This document shows positions 27,037 through 34,793 of a stretch of 64,000 nucleotides of DNA, piece by piece. Under the pieces are notes generated by a model. The model worked only from the letters and a program-made list of their open reading frames with translations, was not told the DNA's origin and made no database searches. Position numbers and translations under genes: made by a program. Numbering within the stretch: position 1 is the first letter of the stretch; each line of letters starts with the position of its first letter. The stretch comes from DMER64 sp041654355 (GTDB lineage: Bacteria; Bacteroidota; Bacteroidia; Bacteroidales; UBA932): contig JBAZDQ010000001.1 of the NCBI GenBank assembly GCA_041654355.1, forward strand, positions 62,001-126,000, in the 5' to 3' direction.

Positions 27037-27993
27037 ATGTCAACTATTGGTGCAACGTTAATGTGGATAGCCATCGGAATCGTTGGTTTTTTCATACTGT
27101 TATGGTTCTTCCCGATCACCCTTTGGTTCCAGGCGTTGATCTCTGGAGTCCGGATCAATTTGCTGCAACTGGTGCTCATGAGGTGGAGAAAAGTCCCCCC
27201 CAGCACCATTGTAATGGCCATGGTAACCGGGACAAAAGCCGGTTTGTCACTCGATGCAAACGCCCTGGAAGCCCACTACCTGGCCAAAGGAAATGTAGGT
27301 AAAGTAGTCAATGCCTTGATCTCGGCCGATAAGGCCAATATTCCACTGGATTTCAAAATGGCGGCCGCCATAGACCTTGCCGGACGCGATGTCTTTGAAG
27401 CCGTTCAAATGTCTGTAAATCCCAAAGTCATCAATACCCCGCCTGTTTCAGCCGTGGCAAAAGACGGGATACAGTTGATAGCCAAGGCCCGTGTTACTGT
27501 CCGTGCCAGCATCAAACAGCTGGTAGGCGGAGCCGGAGAAGAAACCGTCCTGGCCCGTGTAGGCGAAGGGATCGTCTCCAGCATTGGTTCTGCTGCAAGC
27601 CACAAAGCTGTATTGGAAAACCCCGATTTCATCTCTAAGGTCGTACTGGAAAAAGGCCTTGACTCGGGAACAGCCTTTGAAATCCTTTCCATTGACATTG
27701 CCGACATTGACGTTGGCAAGAATATTGGGGCCGTCCTGCAAATGGATCAGGCCAATGCAGATAAAAACATTGCCCAGGCCCGAGCCGAAGAACGCCGTGC
27801 CATGGCCGTTGCCCTGGAACAGGAAATGAAAGCCAAAGCCCAGGAAGCCCGCGCCAAAGTCATTCTTGCCGAGGCCGAGATACCCCTTGCCATGGCCGAA
27901 GCTTTCCGCAAAGGCAACCTCGGCATCATGGATTACTACCGCATGAAGAACATCCAGGCCGATACCGGCATGCGCGAGGAAATTGCAAAATAA
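27037..27993 (+). CDS. floA: flotillin-like protein FloA
   Basis: A 318-residue membrane scaffold of the SPFH/flotillin group that forms lipid-raft-like membrane domains. It has an N-terminal membrane hairpin (about residues 5-45), the conserved FKMAAAIDLAGRDVFEAVQMSVNP and the SPFH core, and a C-terminal alanine/glutamate-rich coiled coil (QARAEERRAMAVALEQEMKAKAQEARAKV). It forms an operon with nfeD and probably the PD40/SPOR gene. The tRNA-Ser promoter begins inside its last codons. Confidence 0.96.
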   Translation: MSTIGATLMWIAIGIVGFFILLWFFPITLWFQALISGVRINLLQLVLMRWRKVPPSTIVMAMVTGTKAGLSLDANALEAHYLAKGNVGKVVNALISADKANIPLDFKMAAAIDLAGRDVFEAVQMSVNPKVINTPPVSAVAKDGIQLIAKARVTVRASIKQLVGGAGEETVLARVGEGIVSSIGSAASHKAVLENPDFISKVVLEKGLDSGTAFEILSIDIADIDVGKNIGAVLQMDQANADKNIAQARAEERRAMAVALEQEMKAKAQEARAKVILAEAEIPLAMAEAFRKGNLGIMDYYRMKNIQADTGMREEIAK

Positions 27994-28012
27994 AATAAAT
28001 TCTCTACCTTTG
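27983..28012 (+). promoter_or_regulatory. promoter of tRNA-Ser, TTG-N19-TACCTTTG
   Basis: TTG at 27983-27985, 19 bases, then TACCTTTG at 28005-28012: an exact match to the Bacteroidetes -33/-7 consensus. The -33 element lies within the last codons of floA. The tRNA begins 25 bases after the -7 box. Confidence 0.75.
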
Positions 28013-28036
28013 CACTCCTTAAAAAAGCAAAGGTTT

Positions 28037-28123
28037 GGTGAGGTGGGTGAGTGGCTGAAACCACCAGTTTGCTAAACTGACGTACTCGCAAGGGTACCGG
28101 GGGTTCGAATCCCCCCCTCACCG
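28037..28123 (+). tRNA. tRNA-Ser(GCU)
   Basis: An 87-base class II tRNA. Acceptor arms GGTGAGG and CCTCACC pair fully; the anticodon loop TTGCTAA gives anticodon GCT; a long variable arm (GTACTCGCAAGGGTAC) marks it as serine; the T arm is GGGGG-TTCGAAT-CCCCC. The CCA end is not fully encoded (G then CA). Confidence 0.95.
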
Positions 28124-28165
28124 CAAAAGAAAACAAGCCAACCCCAACGGGGTAAATCAAAAAAT

Positions 28166-28210
28166 AAAAAAACCGCTCAAGCTCGCTTGAAAGCGGTTTT
28201 TTGTTTTTTT
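28166..28210 (+). terminator. Rho-independent terminator after tRNA-Ser
   Basis: Hairpin with outer stem CCGCT/AGCGG (28173-28177 with 28192-28196), inner stem CAAG/CTTG, an A-run before and T-run after, so it can act in both directions. A smaller CCCC-AAC-GGGG hairpin lies at 28142-28152. Confidence 0.8.
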
Positions 28211-28357
28211 ATTTTATGCTGCCGCAGGCAGCTTGGCCTGTTTTCTTTTGGCGACCCCCCCCAAAGGGGATCACGTAGTGAAACGGAGTAATCCCAATTT
28301 GGGGAAGGCCGAACTAAGTGAAGGCAATCCCCCAAAAATCGGAACGCCAAAGGATTC
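28205..28357. repeat. non-coding stretch with internal degenerate repeats
   Basis: No gene is supported here. It holds a perfect short hairpin (GCTGCC-GCA-GGCAGC, 28218-28232) and two related G/C-run segments, one around 28278-28308 (AGTGAAACGGAGTAATCCC...) and one around 28317-28345 (AGTGAAGGCAATCCC...), both ending in GGAA. The composition differs from flanking genes and it may be an interspersed intergenic repeat or remnant. Confidence 0.4.
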
Positions 28358-28460
28358 AAATGGAATTTGACTTTGCCAACTTAAATTACAAAAACACAAG
28401 CTTTTGATATACAGCGCATTATTTTTGTGTGCTATACTTTTGGCGCATCAAACTCCATTT
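28358..28460. repeat. imperfect inverted repeat, about 22-base arms
   Basis: The left arm (28358-28379) begins AAATGGAATTTGAC and continues TTTGCCAA; the right arm, read on the minus strand (28460-28438), begins AAATGGAGTTTGAT and continues GCGCCAAAA. Weaker symmetry continues inward (ACAAAAACACAAG against CACACAAAAATAA). The right arm covers the 3' end of the XRE regulator gene. A third copy lies at 40476-40499 between two divergent promoters. Confidence 0.6.
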
Positions 28461-28819
28461 ACCTTCCTTTTCAGCCTTTCTTTTAGCAAGACTTTTACAC
28501 GACTTTTCTGGTCCAGGTAGACCTCCCTGACACCGGCAGGGATAGCAGAAGGATCCACTTCAATGGCCAGATAATATTTTTTTGGTGTAATATCTTTACA
28601 TTTTGGTATATATATTTCAGTCAGAAAATCATAATCCAACACTTCGGAAATAGTCAACAAGAGATCTATGTCTATACTTTTCCTGTGGAATATGTCGTAG
28701 ATGGTGGTACGCGAGCGACTGATAAGTGTTGCAAATTGTGAAACAGACAAATGGCTTTCTTTTACTTTCTGTTCAATGATCTTTCCAATAAAAATATCGG
28801 ACCTGAGGTTTTGTTTCAT
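28448..28819 (-). CDS. small XRE-type helix-turn-helix protein
   Basis: A 123-residue cytoplasmic protein. Residues about 10-70 match a Cro/C1-type HTH: LSVSQFATLISRSRTTIYDIFHRKSIDIDLLLTISEVLDYDFL. The C-terminal half (KKYYLAIEVDPSAIPAGVREVYL...) is not recognised and ends in a basic tail. Its last codons are part of an inverted repeat. It lies downstream of the LytTR regulator on the same strand with a 109-base gap, so it could have its own promoter. Targets unknown. Confidence 0.75.
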   Translation of the reverse strand: MKQNLRSDIFIGKIIEQKVKESHLSVSQFATLISRSRTTIYDIFHRKSIDIDLLLTISEVLDYDFLTEIYIPKCKDITPKKYYLAIEVDPSAIPAGVREVYLDQKSRVKVLLKERLKRKVNGV

Positions 28820-28928
28820 GGCTTTATATGATTCATAATCAGAGCTTTTAAATTAACCATTTTATTCGTTATACTTCACTGTAAGTTTGATTTCGGTAGA
28901 TATCTCTTTGAATTCGGTCAGTTTTTCA

Positions 28929-29693
28929 TCATATCAGGATTCCGTTTTGCCTTAAAAAAAACATAAAATCTTCTTTTCTTGCACGAGCTACCGGTATCAA
29001 TGTTTTTTCGGAATCATCCATTATCAGGTTCAATCCGTTATCATAGATCATTTGCCGGATGTAATTGATATTGATTAAATGCTGGTTATGGACCCTGTAA
29101 AAAAAAGCTTTGCCTTGAAAGAGATCATCAAAATATGAAATCCCTTTTGAAGTAAGTGTTTTTACAATCCTTTTATCCTCTTTATAAAACACTTCCGTAT
29201 AGGCATTATCCGAATGTAATCTGATTATATCTTTCAATTTTACAAACAGGAAGCTGCCCTTATCATAAAGCGCCACTTTCTGTTCTTCGCTGTTGTTTTT
29301 AAAATTTTCCAGAAGTGTTTGTATTTTTCTCGCGCCTGTTTTCAACTTGTAACGCGCCAGCGCCTCTGTCAATTTATCCACACTTATAGGTTTTTCAATG
29401 TAATCAAGAGCTGCCGTCTTGATGGCCCGGATTGCATATTGCTCGTATGCTGTCGTAAAGATCACCTCGAAATCTTTTCTTTTGACCATTTCCAGGACAT
29501 CAAACCCGGTAAACGGCCCCATCTCTACATCCAGGAAAACCAAATGTGGTTTATGTGTATCTATTTTTTTAACAGCATCCGGCACATTGGTGCAAATAGC
29601 TTCAATCTGAACGTTCTTAAAATTTTCGTGAAGGATGTTCACCAGTGATTCAACGTGCATCAAATCATCTTCTACAATTATAGTTTTTATCAT
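28929..29693 (-). CDS. LytTR-family response regulator
   Basis: A 254-residue two-component regulator: receiver domain (residues 1-120) with the acidic pocket EDD at 8-10 and phospho-acceptor D55 in LVFLDVEMG, a short linker, then a LytTR DNA-binding domain (about 145-254) with LKDIIRLHSDNAYTEVF and FYRVHNQHLININYI. The ATG overlaps the upstream kinase stop by 4 bases, so the pair is translationally coupled. Target genes cannot be told from this window. Confidence 0.93.
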   Translation of the reverse strand: MIKTIIVEDDLMHVESLVNILHENFKNVQIEAICTNVPDAVKKIDTHKPHLVFLDVEMGPFTGFDVLEMVKRKDFEVIFTTAYEQYAIRAIKTAALDYIEKPISVDKLTEALARYKLKTGARKIQTLLENFKNNSEEQKVALYDKGSFLFVKLKDIIRLHSDNAYTEVFYKEDKRIVKTLTSKGISYFDDLFQGKAFFYRVHNQHLININYIRQMIYDNGLNLIMDDSEKTLIPVARARKEDFMFFLRQNGILI

Positions 29694-31972
29694 GCCGCTA
29701 ATATGTATGGTAATTGTAAAGAGACCACTGTCCCTGTTGTATTGTTTTCATCTTTTACATCCCTGATGGACCAGGAAGCCTCTGAACGCGTCATCTGGTT
29801 GATCAACCGGAGCCTGTCTTCGGTCAGTTTCAGGCCGAGTGATTCTTTTTTAAAGCCCGAGACGGATATTTGGTCTTTTTTTGTGGAAAAACCTACTCCG
29901 TTGTCGGTAATCTGGCAATGGAGCTTTCCCCCATCGGCCTGCAGCCTGATCCATATATGGTAGGCTTTCCCCTCCTGAACAAAGCCGTGTTTTATGGAAT
30001 TTTCCACAAACGGCTGCAGGATCAGGGGAGGTACCATGGTTATCACAGGATCTATTTGGATGTCCGTTTCAATGGTATATGAGAAGTCATGAGAGTGCCG
30101 CATTTTTTCAAGGTCCATATACAAACGCAGTATGTCCAGCTCTCTTTCCAGCGGGATCTCTTTTTTGCTCATGCTCTCCAGCATCATACGGATCAGATCC
30201 GAAAACTCCCTTAAACAGGCCATTGATTCTTTAACTTTGGACTGTCCCAGCAGGTATTCCACCGTATGTACGCAATTGAATATAAAATGCGGATTTAACT
30301 GGAAATTGATGGCTTTCATATTCGTTTCCACCAATTTGTGGCTTAATTCAGCCGCTTCCTGCTTCAGCCGGGCTTCTTCTTTTTGTTTCTTGTTCCTGTA
30401 ACTGATCAATATGTAATAAATAATGACCCCTACGGCCAGAAAGAGCACAACAAAACCAACTATTAAAAAGGTTTTTTCTTTTTTCTCCTGCTGCAGTTTC
30501 TGTTCCCGAACCTCCTCATTCAATTTCAAAATATTTATCTGGTTTTTCTGGTTTTCCCGTTCCGCATTGGCCAGCTGCAGATCCTGATGGGATTTTTCAT
30601 TCTCTATGGCGGCCTGCATCAACTCCAGATTCGCGATCCGGTTTTCCTGCTCCAGACGGTTCAGGGAAAATTGCTTCTTTTCGTTTTCCAGGTTCAACAA
30701 AGCGATCTCTTTTTCTCTTTTCTCTGCCTGGTATTTTTCCTGTACCTCTGCAACGGTTTTTATGGTTTTTTCATTAAATAATGTATCATTTAATGCAACA
30801 TACAATTGAAAGTACCTTTCCACACTGTCGCGCTGTTTGAGATTGGAGTGTAAAAAAACAATAAGTTTGTAAACCTCAAGCAATTGGGGTTTGTTGCCAA
30901 TTGTATGGTAAACTTCAATGGTTCGTTTACTGTAGTCCAGTGCAGATAAATAATCCTTTTTTAAATCATAAATAAAAGCCAAAGTTCCCAGTGAACTCCC
31001 TACTAGAAGCATGTCGTTGGCTGTTTTTGCTATATCAAGACAATTATTTATATAATCCAATGCTTTATCATAATCACCTTTATTCAAATAATAGCTCCCC
31101 AGATAACCAGTTGTTAAATTTAAATAATTCATGTTTCCTGTTTGTAAAAAAAGGTTTCGCGCTTCTTCTACTTTTTTAACAGCCTCTTCAGGATTACCCG
31201 TTATGTCATAAACAAGTGCTAATCTATACATTGAGATTCCCACCAAATTTTGATCACCTGTTTTGGTAAATAAATCGATGGCTCTCAACGCATATTCGAT
31301 AGCCAAATCATATTGTTTAATCTCTCTGTAAATACTGCTTATGTTTATTAAGGCTATTCCCAAAGAATAAGAATTATTTAGTCTTTCAAATAGTCTTTTT
31401 GCTTTAAAAAAATAACTCAACGATTCACCAAAAGCTCCTTTTTCTTTGTAAATATTGCCAATCCAAACATACCCGTTTGCCAGTCTTAGTGTATCTTTTG
31501 CTCTGAAATAAATCTCATTTGCTTTCTTACGTAATTCCAATGCCTTATCATGTTCCCCCGTGTGCACCATAACCGCTCCGATATTGTCCATTGAAAAGGC
31601 CATGCCCATACTATCATTCTTGGCTACAGCCCTATCCAGTCTTGTTTGATAATTAACCAGTGCAGAATCAAAATTGCCCTTCTGGTAATAACAAATTCCA
31701 ATTTGAATGAGAAATAAATCAATGCCCTTATCATACTTTAACTCTCTGGATAACAATAATCCTTGTCTGGCATATTTTAATGACTCGTTATTATCAATTT
31801 TTTCGTATATGTCTGCTAAAGAATACAGTACTTGTACTCTATTTGTGTCGCGCGAGGTTGTAGCCAGCACCTCCACCAACGAATCTATCTTCTGCTGCTG
31901 AGCGTGCAGTTCCCCCGAAACCGGACAGATAAAAAGCAGAAGCCCAAATATTAGAAGTACAATTTTATTCAC
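29690..31972 (-). CDS. TPR-containing LytS-type sensor histidine kinase
   Basis: A 760-residue membrane kinase. Signal peptide (residues 1-25, ending LHAQ), a periplasmic array of about eight TPR repeats (30-400), a coiled coil (405-500), one membrane helix (501-523), then a His_kinase/HATPase region with the phospho-acceptor H562 in FQLNPHFIFN and the ATP-binding N-box PFVENSIKHGF. The start codon is GTG; no in-frame ATG gives the signal peptide. An ATG-AAA-TTT-TCG-TGA mini reading frame overlaps the GTG. Partner of the LytTR regulator immediately downstream. Confidence 0.9.
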   Translation of the reverse strand: MNKIVLLIFGLLLFICPVSGELHAQQQKIDSLVEVLATTSRDTNRVQVLYSLADIYEKIDNNESLKYARQGLLLSRELKYDKGIDLFLIQIGICYYQKGNFDSALVNYQTRLDRAVAKNDSMGMAFSMDNIGAVMVHTGEHDKALELRKKANEIYFRAKDTLRLANGYVWIGNIYKEKGAFGESLSYFFKAKRLFERLNNSYSLGIALINISSIYREIKQYDLAIEYALRAIDLFTKTGDQNLVGISMYRLALVYDITGNPEEAVKKVEEARNLFLQTGNMNYLNLTTGYLGSYYLNKGDYDKALDYINNCLDIAKTANDMLLVGSSLGTLAFIYDLKKDYLSALDYSKRTIEVYHTIGNKPQLLEVYKLIVFLHSNLKQRDSVERYFQLYVALNDTLFNEKTIKTVAEVQEKYQAEKREKEIALLNLENEKKQFSLNRLEQENRIANLELMQAAIENEKSHQDLQLANAERENQKNQINILKLNEEVREQKLQQEKKEKTFLIVGFVVLFLAVGVIIYYILISYRNKKQKEEARLKQEAAELSHKLVETNMKAINFQLNPHFIFNCVHTVEYLLGQSKVKESMACLREFSDLIRMMLESMSKKEIPLERELDILRLYMDLEKMRHSHDFSYTIETDIQIDPVITMVPPLILQPFVENSIKHGFVQEGKAYHIWIRLQADGGKLHCQITDNGVGFSTKKDQISVSGFKKESLGLKLTEDRLRLINQMTRSEASWSIRDVKDENNTTGTVVSLQLPYILAA

Positions 31973-32274
31973 GAAAATTTCATTTTTTTAAACAGATCTA
32001 AATTTAACATTTGTTAAGTTTTCAGAACAAAAAAATACTCGTATTATATTGCAACTAATTTTTACTAATAAAAAGTCGTTAAAATTGGACAATTTTCAAG
32101 GAGTATACAACAGTTCTTATGTCGGAATAACAAACGCTACTGTCTGATTTAGTGAACAGTTACGCATTTTTACCTGCAATTTCGCTGCAAACAGCCCTGC
32201 CTTGGTGTCACTTCTGACTCTGCAAATATTTTGTATCTTTATTGATTGTAACTGATACTTTAAAAATTTGGAAT
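31973..32274. other. AT-rich divergent intergenic region
   Basis: About 300 bases between the sensor kinase and the superoxide dismutase gene. It must carry both promoters. A box TATCTTTA at 32234-32241, close to the TAnnTTTG consensus, lies 33 bases before the dismutase ATG. No RNA gene, hairpin terminator or clear kinase promoter was recognised. Confidence 0.4.
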
Positions 32275-32979
32275 ATGAAAACACAACACATTACCCTTAC
32301 CCTTCTGTTGGCAGGATTGATGGGAATGCCATACATTCTTAACGCACAAATCACATCCCAGAGTTTTGTCTTTCAGGACCTCCCTTATCAATACGATGCA
32401 TTGGAACCGTACATAGACGCTACTACCATGGAAATCCATTATTCGCGTCATCACAGGGCTTATTACAACAATTTTTTGAAAGCAGTAAAAGACACCGAAA
32501 TGGAAAAAATGGACATAGAAGACATTTTTGCCAATATAAGCACTTACTCCCCTGCAGTAAGAAATAATGGAGGCGGTTATTACAATCACACCCTGTTCTG
32601 GGCAAACATGACTCCTGATACAGGCGGCAAACCTTCCGGAAAACTGGAAAAAGCCCTGGAAAAAACATTCGGGTCCATAGATGCCTTTAAAGAACTTTTT
32701 TCTGAAGCCGGAGCTACCCGTTTTGGAAGCGGTTGGGCCTGGCTGAGCCTGGACAGTAAGGGCAATCTCTTTGTCAGCTCCACTCCCAACCAGGACAATC
32801 CAATGATGGATGTGACCGAACAACGGGGTATTCCGCTGTTGGCCATGGATGTTTGGGAGCATGCATACTATCTGAAATACCAGAATAAACGGGCCGACTA
32901 CATTGAGGCTTTTTGGAATGTGATTAACTGGAAAGAAGTAGAAACAAGGTACGAAAAAGCTCTCAAGCAATTAAAATAA
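32275..32979 (+). CDS. exported Fe/Mn superoxide dismutase
   Basis: A 234-residue superoxide dismutase converting superoxide to oxygen and peroxide. The ATG for MKTQHITLTLLLAGLMGMPYILNAQ gives a signal peptide cleaved near residue 24, so the enzyme would act outside the cytoplasm. Metal ligands are H55 (EIHYSRHH), H105 (GGGYYNHTLFW), D192 and H196 (MDVWEHAYY). The Gly-Gly before the second ligand and Gln173 in NQDNP point to a manganese or cambialistic type rather than strict iron. Not clearly linked to its neighbours; the GH15 gene follows by 17 bases. Confidence 0.93.
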   Translation: MKTQHITLTLLLAGLMGMPYILNAQITSQSFVFQDLPYQYDALEPYIDATTMEIHYSRHHRAYYNNFLKAVKDTEMEKMDIEDIFANISTYSPAVRNNGGGYYNHTLFWANMTPDTGGKPSGKLEKALEKTFGSIDAFKELFSEAGATRFGSGWAWLSLDSKGNLFVSSTPNQDNPMMDVTEQRGIPLLAMDVWEHAYYLKYQNKRADYIEAFWNVINWKEVETRYEKALKQLK

Positions 32980-32996
32980 AAGCATAAACAAGCCGT

Positions 32997-34793
32997 ATGG
33001 GATATCTGGACTATGGGGCCGTTGGAAATTGCCGTTCAGCGGCGCTTATTTCAAAAGAAGGCAGTATAGACTGGTTTTGTTTCCCGGATTTTGATTCTCC
33101 TTCCATCTTCTCCAGGATACTGGATCAAAAAAAGGGTGGGCATTTTGCATTTGTCGTAGACCAACCTTGTGAAATTTCCCAGGAATACCTCCGGCACACC
33201 AATATCCTGTCAACCACTTATACCACAAAAGAAGGAGTTTTTCAGGTAGTGGACTTTATGCCCCGGTTCAAGATCGGGGAAATGAACAGTTACTACCTCC
33301 CTCCTGAGCTTTACCGGATGGTCCGCCTGATAAGCGGAAAACCGCGTTTTCGTGTACAGTACAGACCTGTTTTCAATTATGCCAGGGACAAAGTGGAACA
33401 CCGCTGCGGCAAAACCTATGTTAAGACCGTTGACCGGAAAAACAGCCGGAATGCCATCTATCTGTATTCCAACCTGGATTACGATCTTATTTTGAATGAA
33501 AAAATCATAGAACTTCAGGAAGATGCCTTTCTCTTGGTATCTTACAATCAAAAACTTATTAAGATTTCACAGGAACGCGTAGAATTGGAATACAACCGCA
33601 CCCTGGTATATTGGCTTGACTGGACCAACCGTTCCAGAAAATTCACCACATTCAATGACGTGATAGAGCGGAGTATGCTAATCCTTAAGCTTCTGTCCTA
33701 CCAAAGATCAGGAGCTGTACTGGCAGCTTTAACTACCAGTATCCCGGAAGTCATTGGCAGGGATCGCAATTGGGATTACCGCTTCTGTTGGTTGCGAGAT
33801 GCCTCCATGTCTATTAAAACCCTGGTTACTCTGGGCCATAAAGGCGCCGCCAAACGCTTCATGGAATTCATCAAGAGCATTTTGAAATCTAAGGACGAGA
33901 GTTTCCAGATCATGTACGGTATCCGGGGGGAAAGGAACCTGAAAGAAAAGACACTGCCTTACCTGAACGGTTTTGCCGGATCCAAGCCTGTCCGGATAGG
34001 AAATGCCGCTTTTTCGCAAAAACAAAATGATTCCCAGGGATACCTGATGGACATGATCTATCATTATTACCTCTATTTCCCGGGCACACTGGATGAAATT
34101 GAAGAAATGTGGGAGGTGGTCAAAGGAATCGTCAAGACCGTAACTTCCCAGTGGCACCAACCCGACAACGGTATCTGGGAAATCCGTGGGGAACCGAAGC
34201 ACTTCGTGATCTCAAAAGTTATGTGCTGGGTGGCCATGGACCGGGCAGTAAGCATTGCCCAATTGCTTGATGAATCCGGATACGTGGAAAAATGGAGCCA
34301 TATAGCCGGACAGATCAGGGAAGAGGTCATGGAATATGGGTGGAAAGAATCCATCAGCAGTTTTTCACAGGCTTATGAAAACTCGGATTTGGATGCCTCG
34401 TTGCTACTTATGGAAGATTACGGCTTTATTAGTGCTGATGATCCCCGTTTTGTGAAAACGGTTAATGCCATTGAACAGGGATTGATGTACAACGGTCTTC
34501 TTTTCCGCTATCGCAACCACGACGGGCTGGGCATCCCCTCCTCGGCTTTCACAATATGTAATTTCTGGCTGGTCAAGGCGCTGTTCAGGATCGGCAGGCG
34601 GGAAGAAGCACTCTCTATGTTCGAGCGACTGTTGACTTATTCCAATCACCTGATGCTCTTTAGCGAAGACCTTGATTTTTATACGGGAGAACAATTGGGG
34701 AATTACCCCCAGGCATATTCCCACCTGGCCCTTATAGAGACGGCCAGGCTTTTTGCCGAGGAAAAGACGCTCTCACGCTTTCTGCGGCCATGA
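32997..34793 (+). CDS. glycoside hydrolase family 15 protein
   Basis: A 598-residue cytoplasmic GH15 enzyme (glucoamylase/trehalase-like). It opens with the bacterial GH15 N-terminus GYLDYGAVGNCRSAALISKEGSIDWFCFPDFDSP, a beta-sandwich domain, and from about residue 240 an (alpha/alpha)6 barrel with RDRNWDYRFCWLRDASM and the catalytic-region segment DNGIWEIRGEPKHFVISKVMCW. It ends exactly where the oppositely oriented trehalose-phosphate synthase gene ends. Bacterial proteins of this subfamily include trehalases and are often placed beside otsA, so trehalose or a related alpha-glucoside is the likely substrate, by inference. Confidence 0.9.
   Translation: MGYLDYGAVGNCRSAALISKEGSIDWFCFPDFDSPSIFSRILDQKKGGHFAFVVDQPCEISQEYLRHTNILSTTYTTKEGVFQVVDFMPRFKIGEMNSYYLPPELYRMVRLISGKPRFRVQYRPVFNYARDKVEHRCGKTYVKTVDRKNSRNAIYLYSNLDYDLILNEKIIELQEDAFLLVSYNQKLIKISQERVELEYNRTLVYWLDWTNRSRKFTTFNDVIERSMLILKLLSYQRSGAVLAALTTSIPEVIGRDRNWDYRFCWLRDASMSIKTLVTLGHKGAAKRFMEFIKSILKSKDESFQIMYGIRGERNLKEKTLPYLNGFAGSKPVRIGNAAFSQKQNDSQGYLMDMIYHYYLYFPGTLDEIEEMWEVVKGIVKTVTSQWHQPDNGIWEIRGEPKHFVISKVMCWVAMDRAVSIAQLLDESGYVEKWSHIAGQIREEVMEYGWKESISSFSQAYENSDLDASLLLMEDYGFISADDPRFVKTVNAIEQGLMYNGLLFRYRNHDGLGIPSSAFTICNFWLVKALFRIGRREEALSMFERLLTYSNHLMLFSEDLDFYTGEQLGNYPQAYSHLALIETARLFAEEKTLSRFLRP

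Noticed and set aside
28177..28359. 60-codon minus frame downstream of the XRE gene
   Set aside because: It runs through the terminator hairpin and degenerate repeats and has no protein-like features.
32260..32970. 236-codon frame antisense to the dismutase
   Set aside because: It mirrors the superoxide dismutase gene, whose metal ligands are intact.
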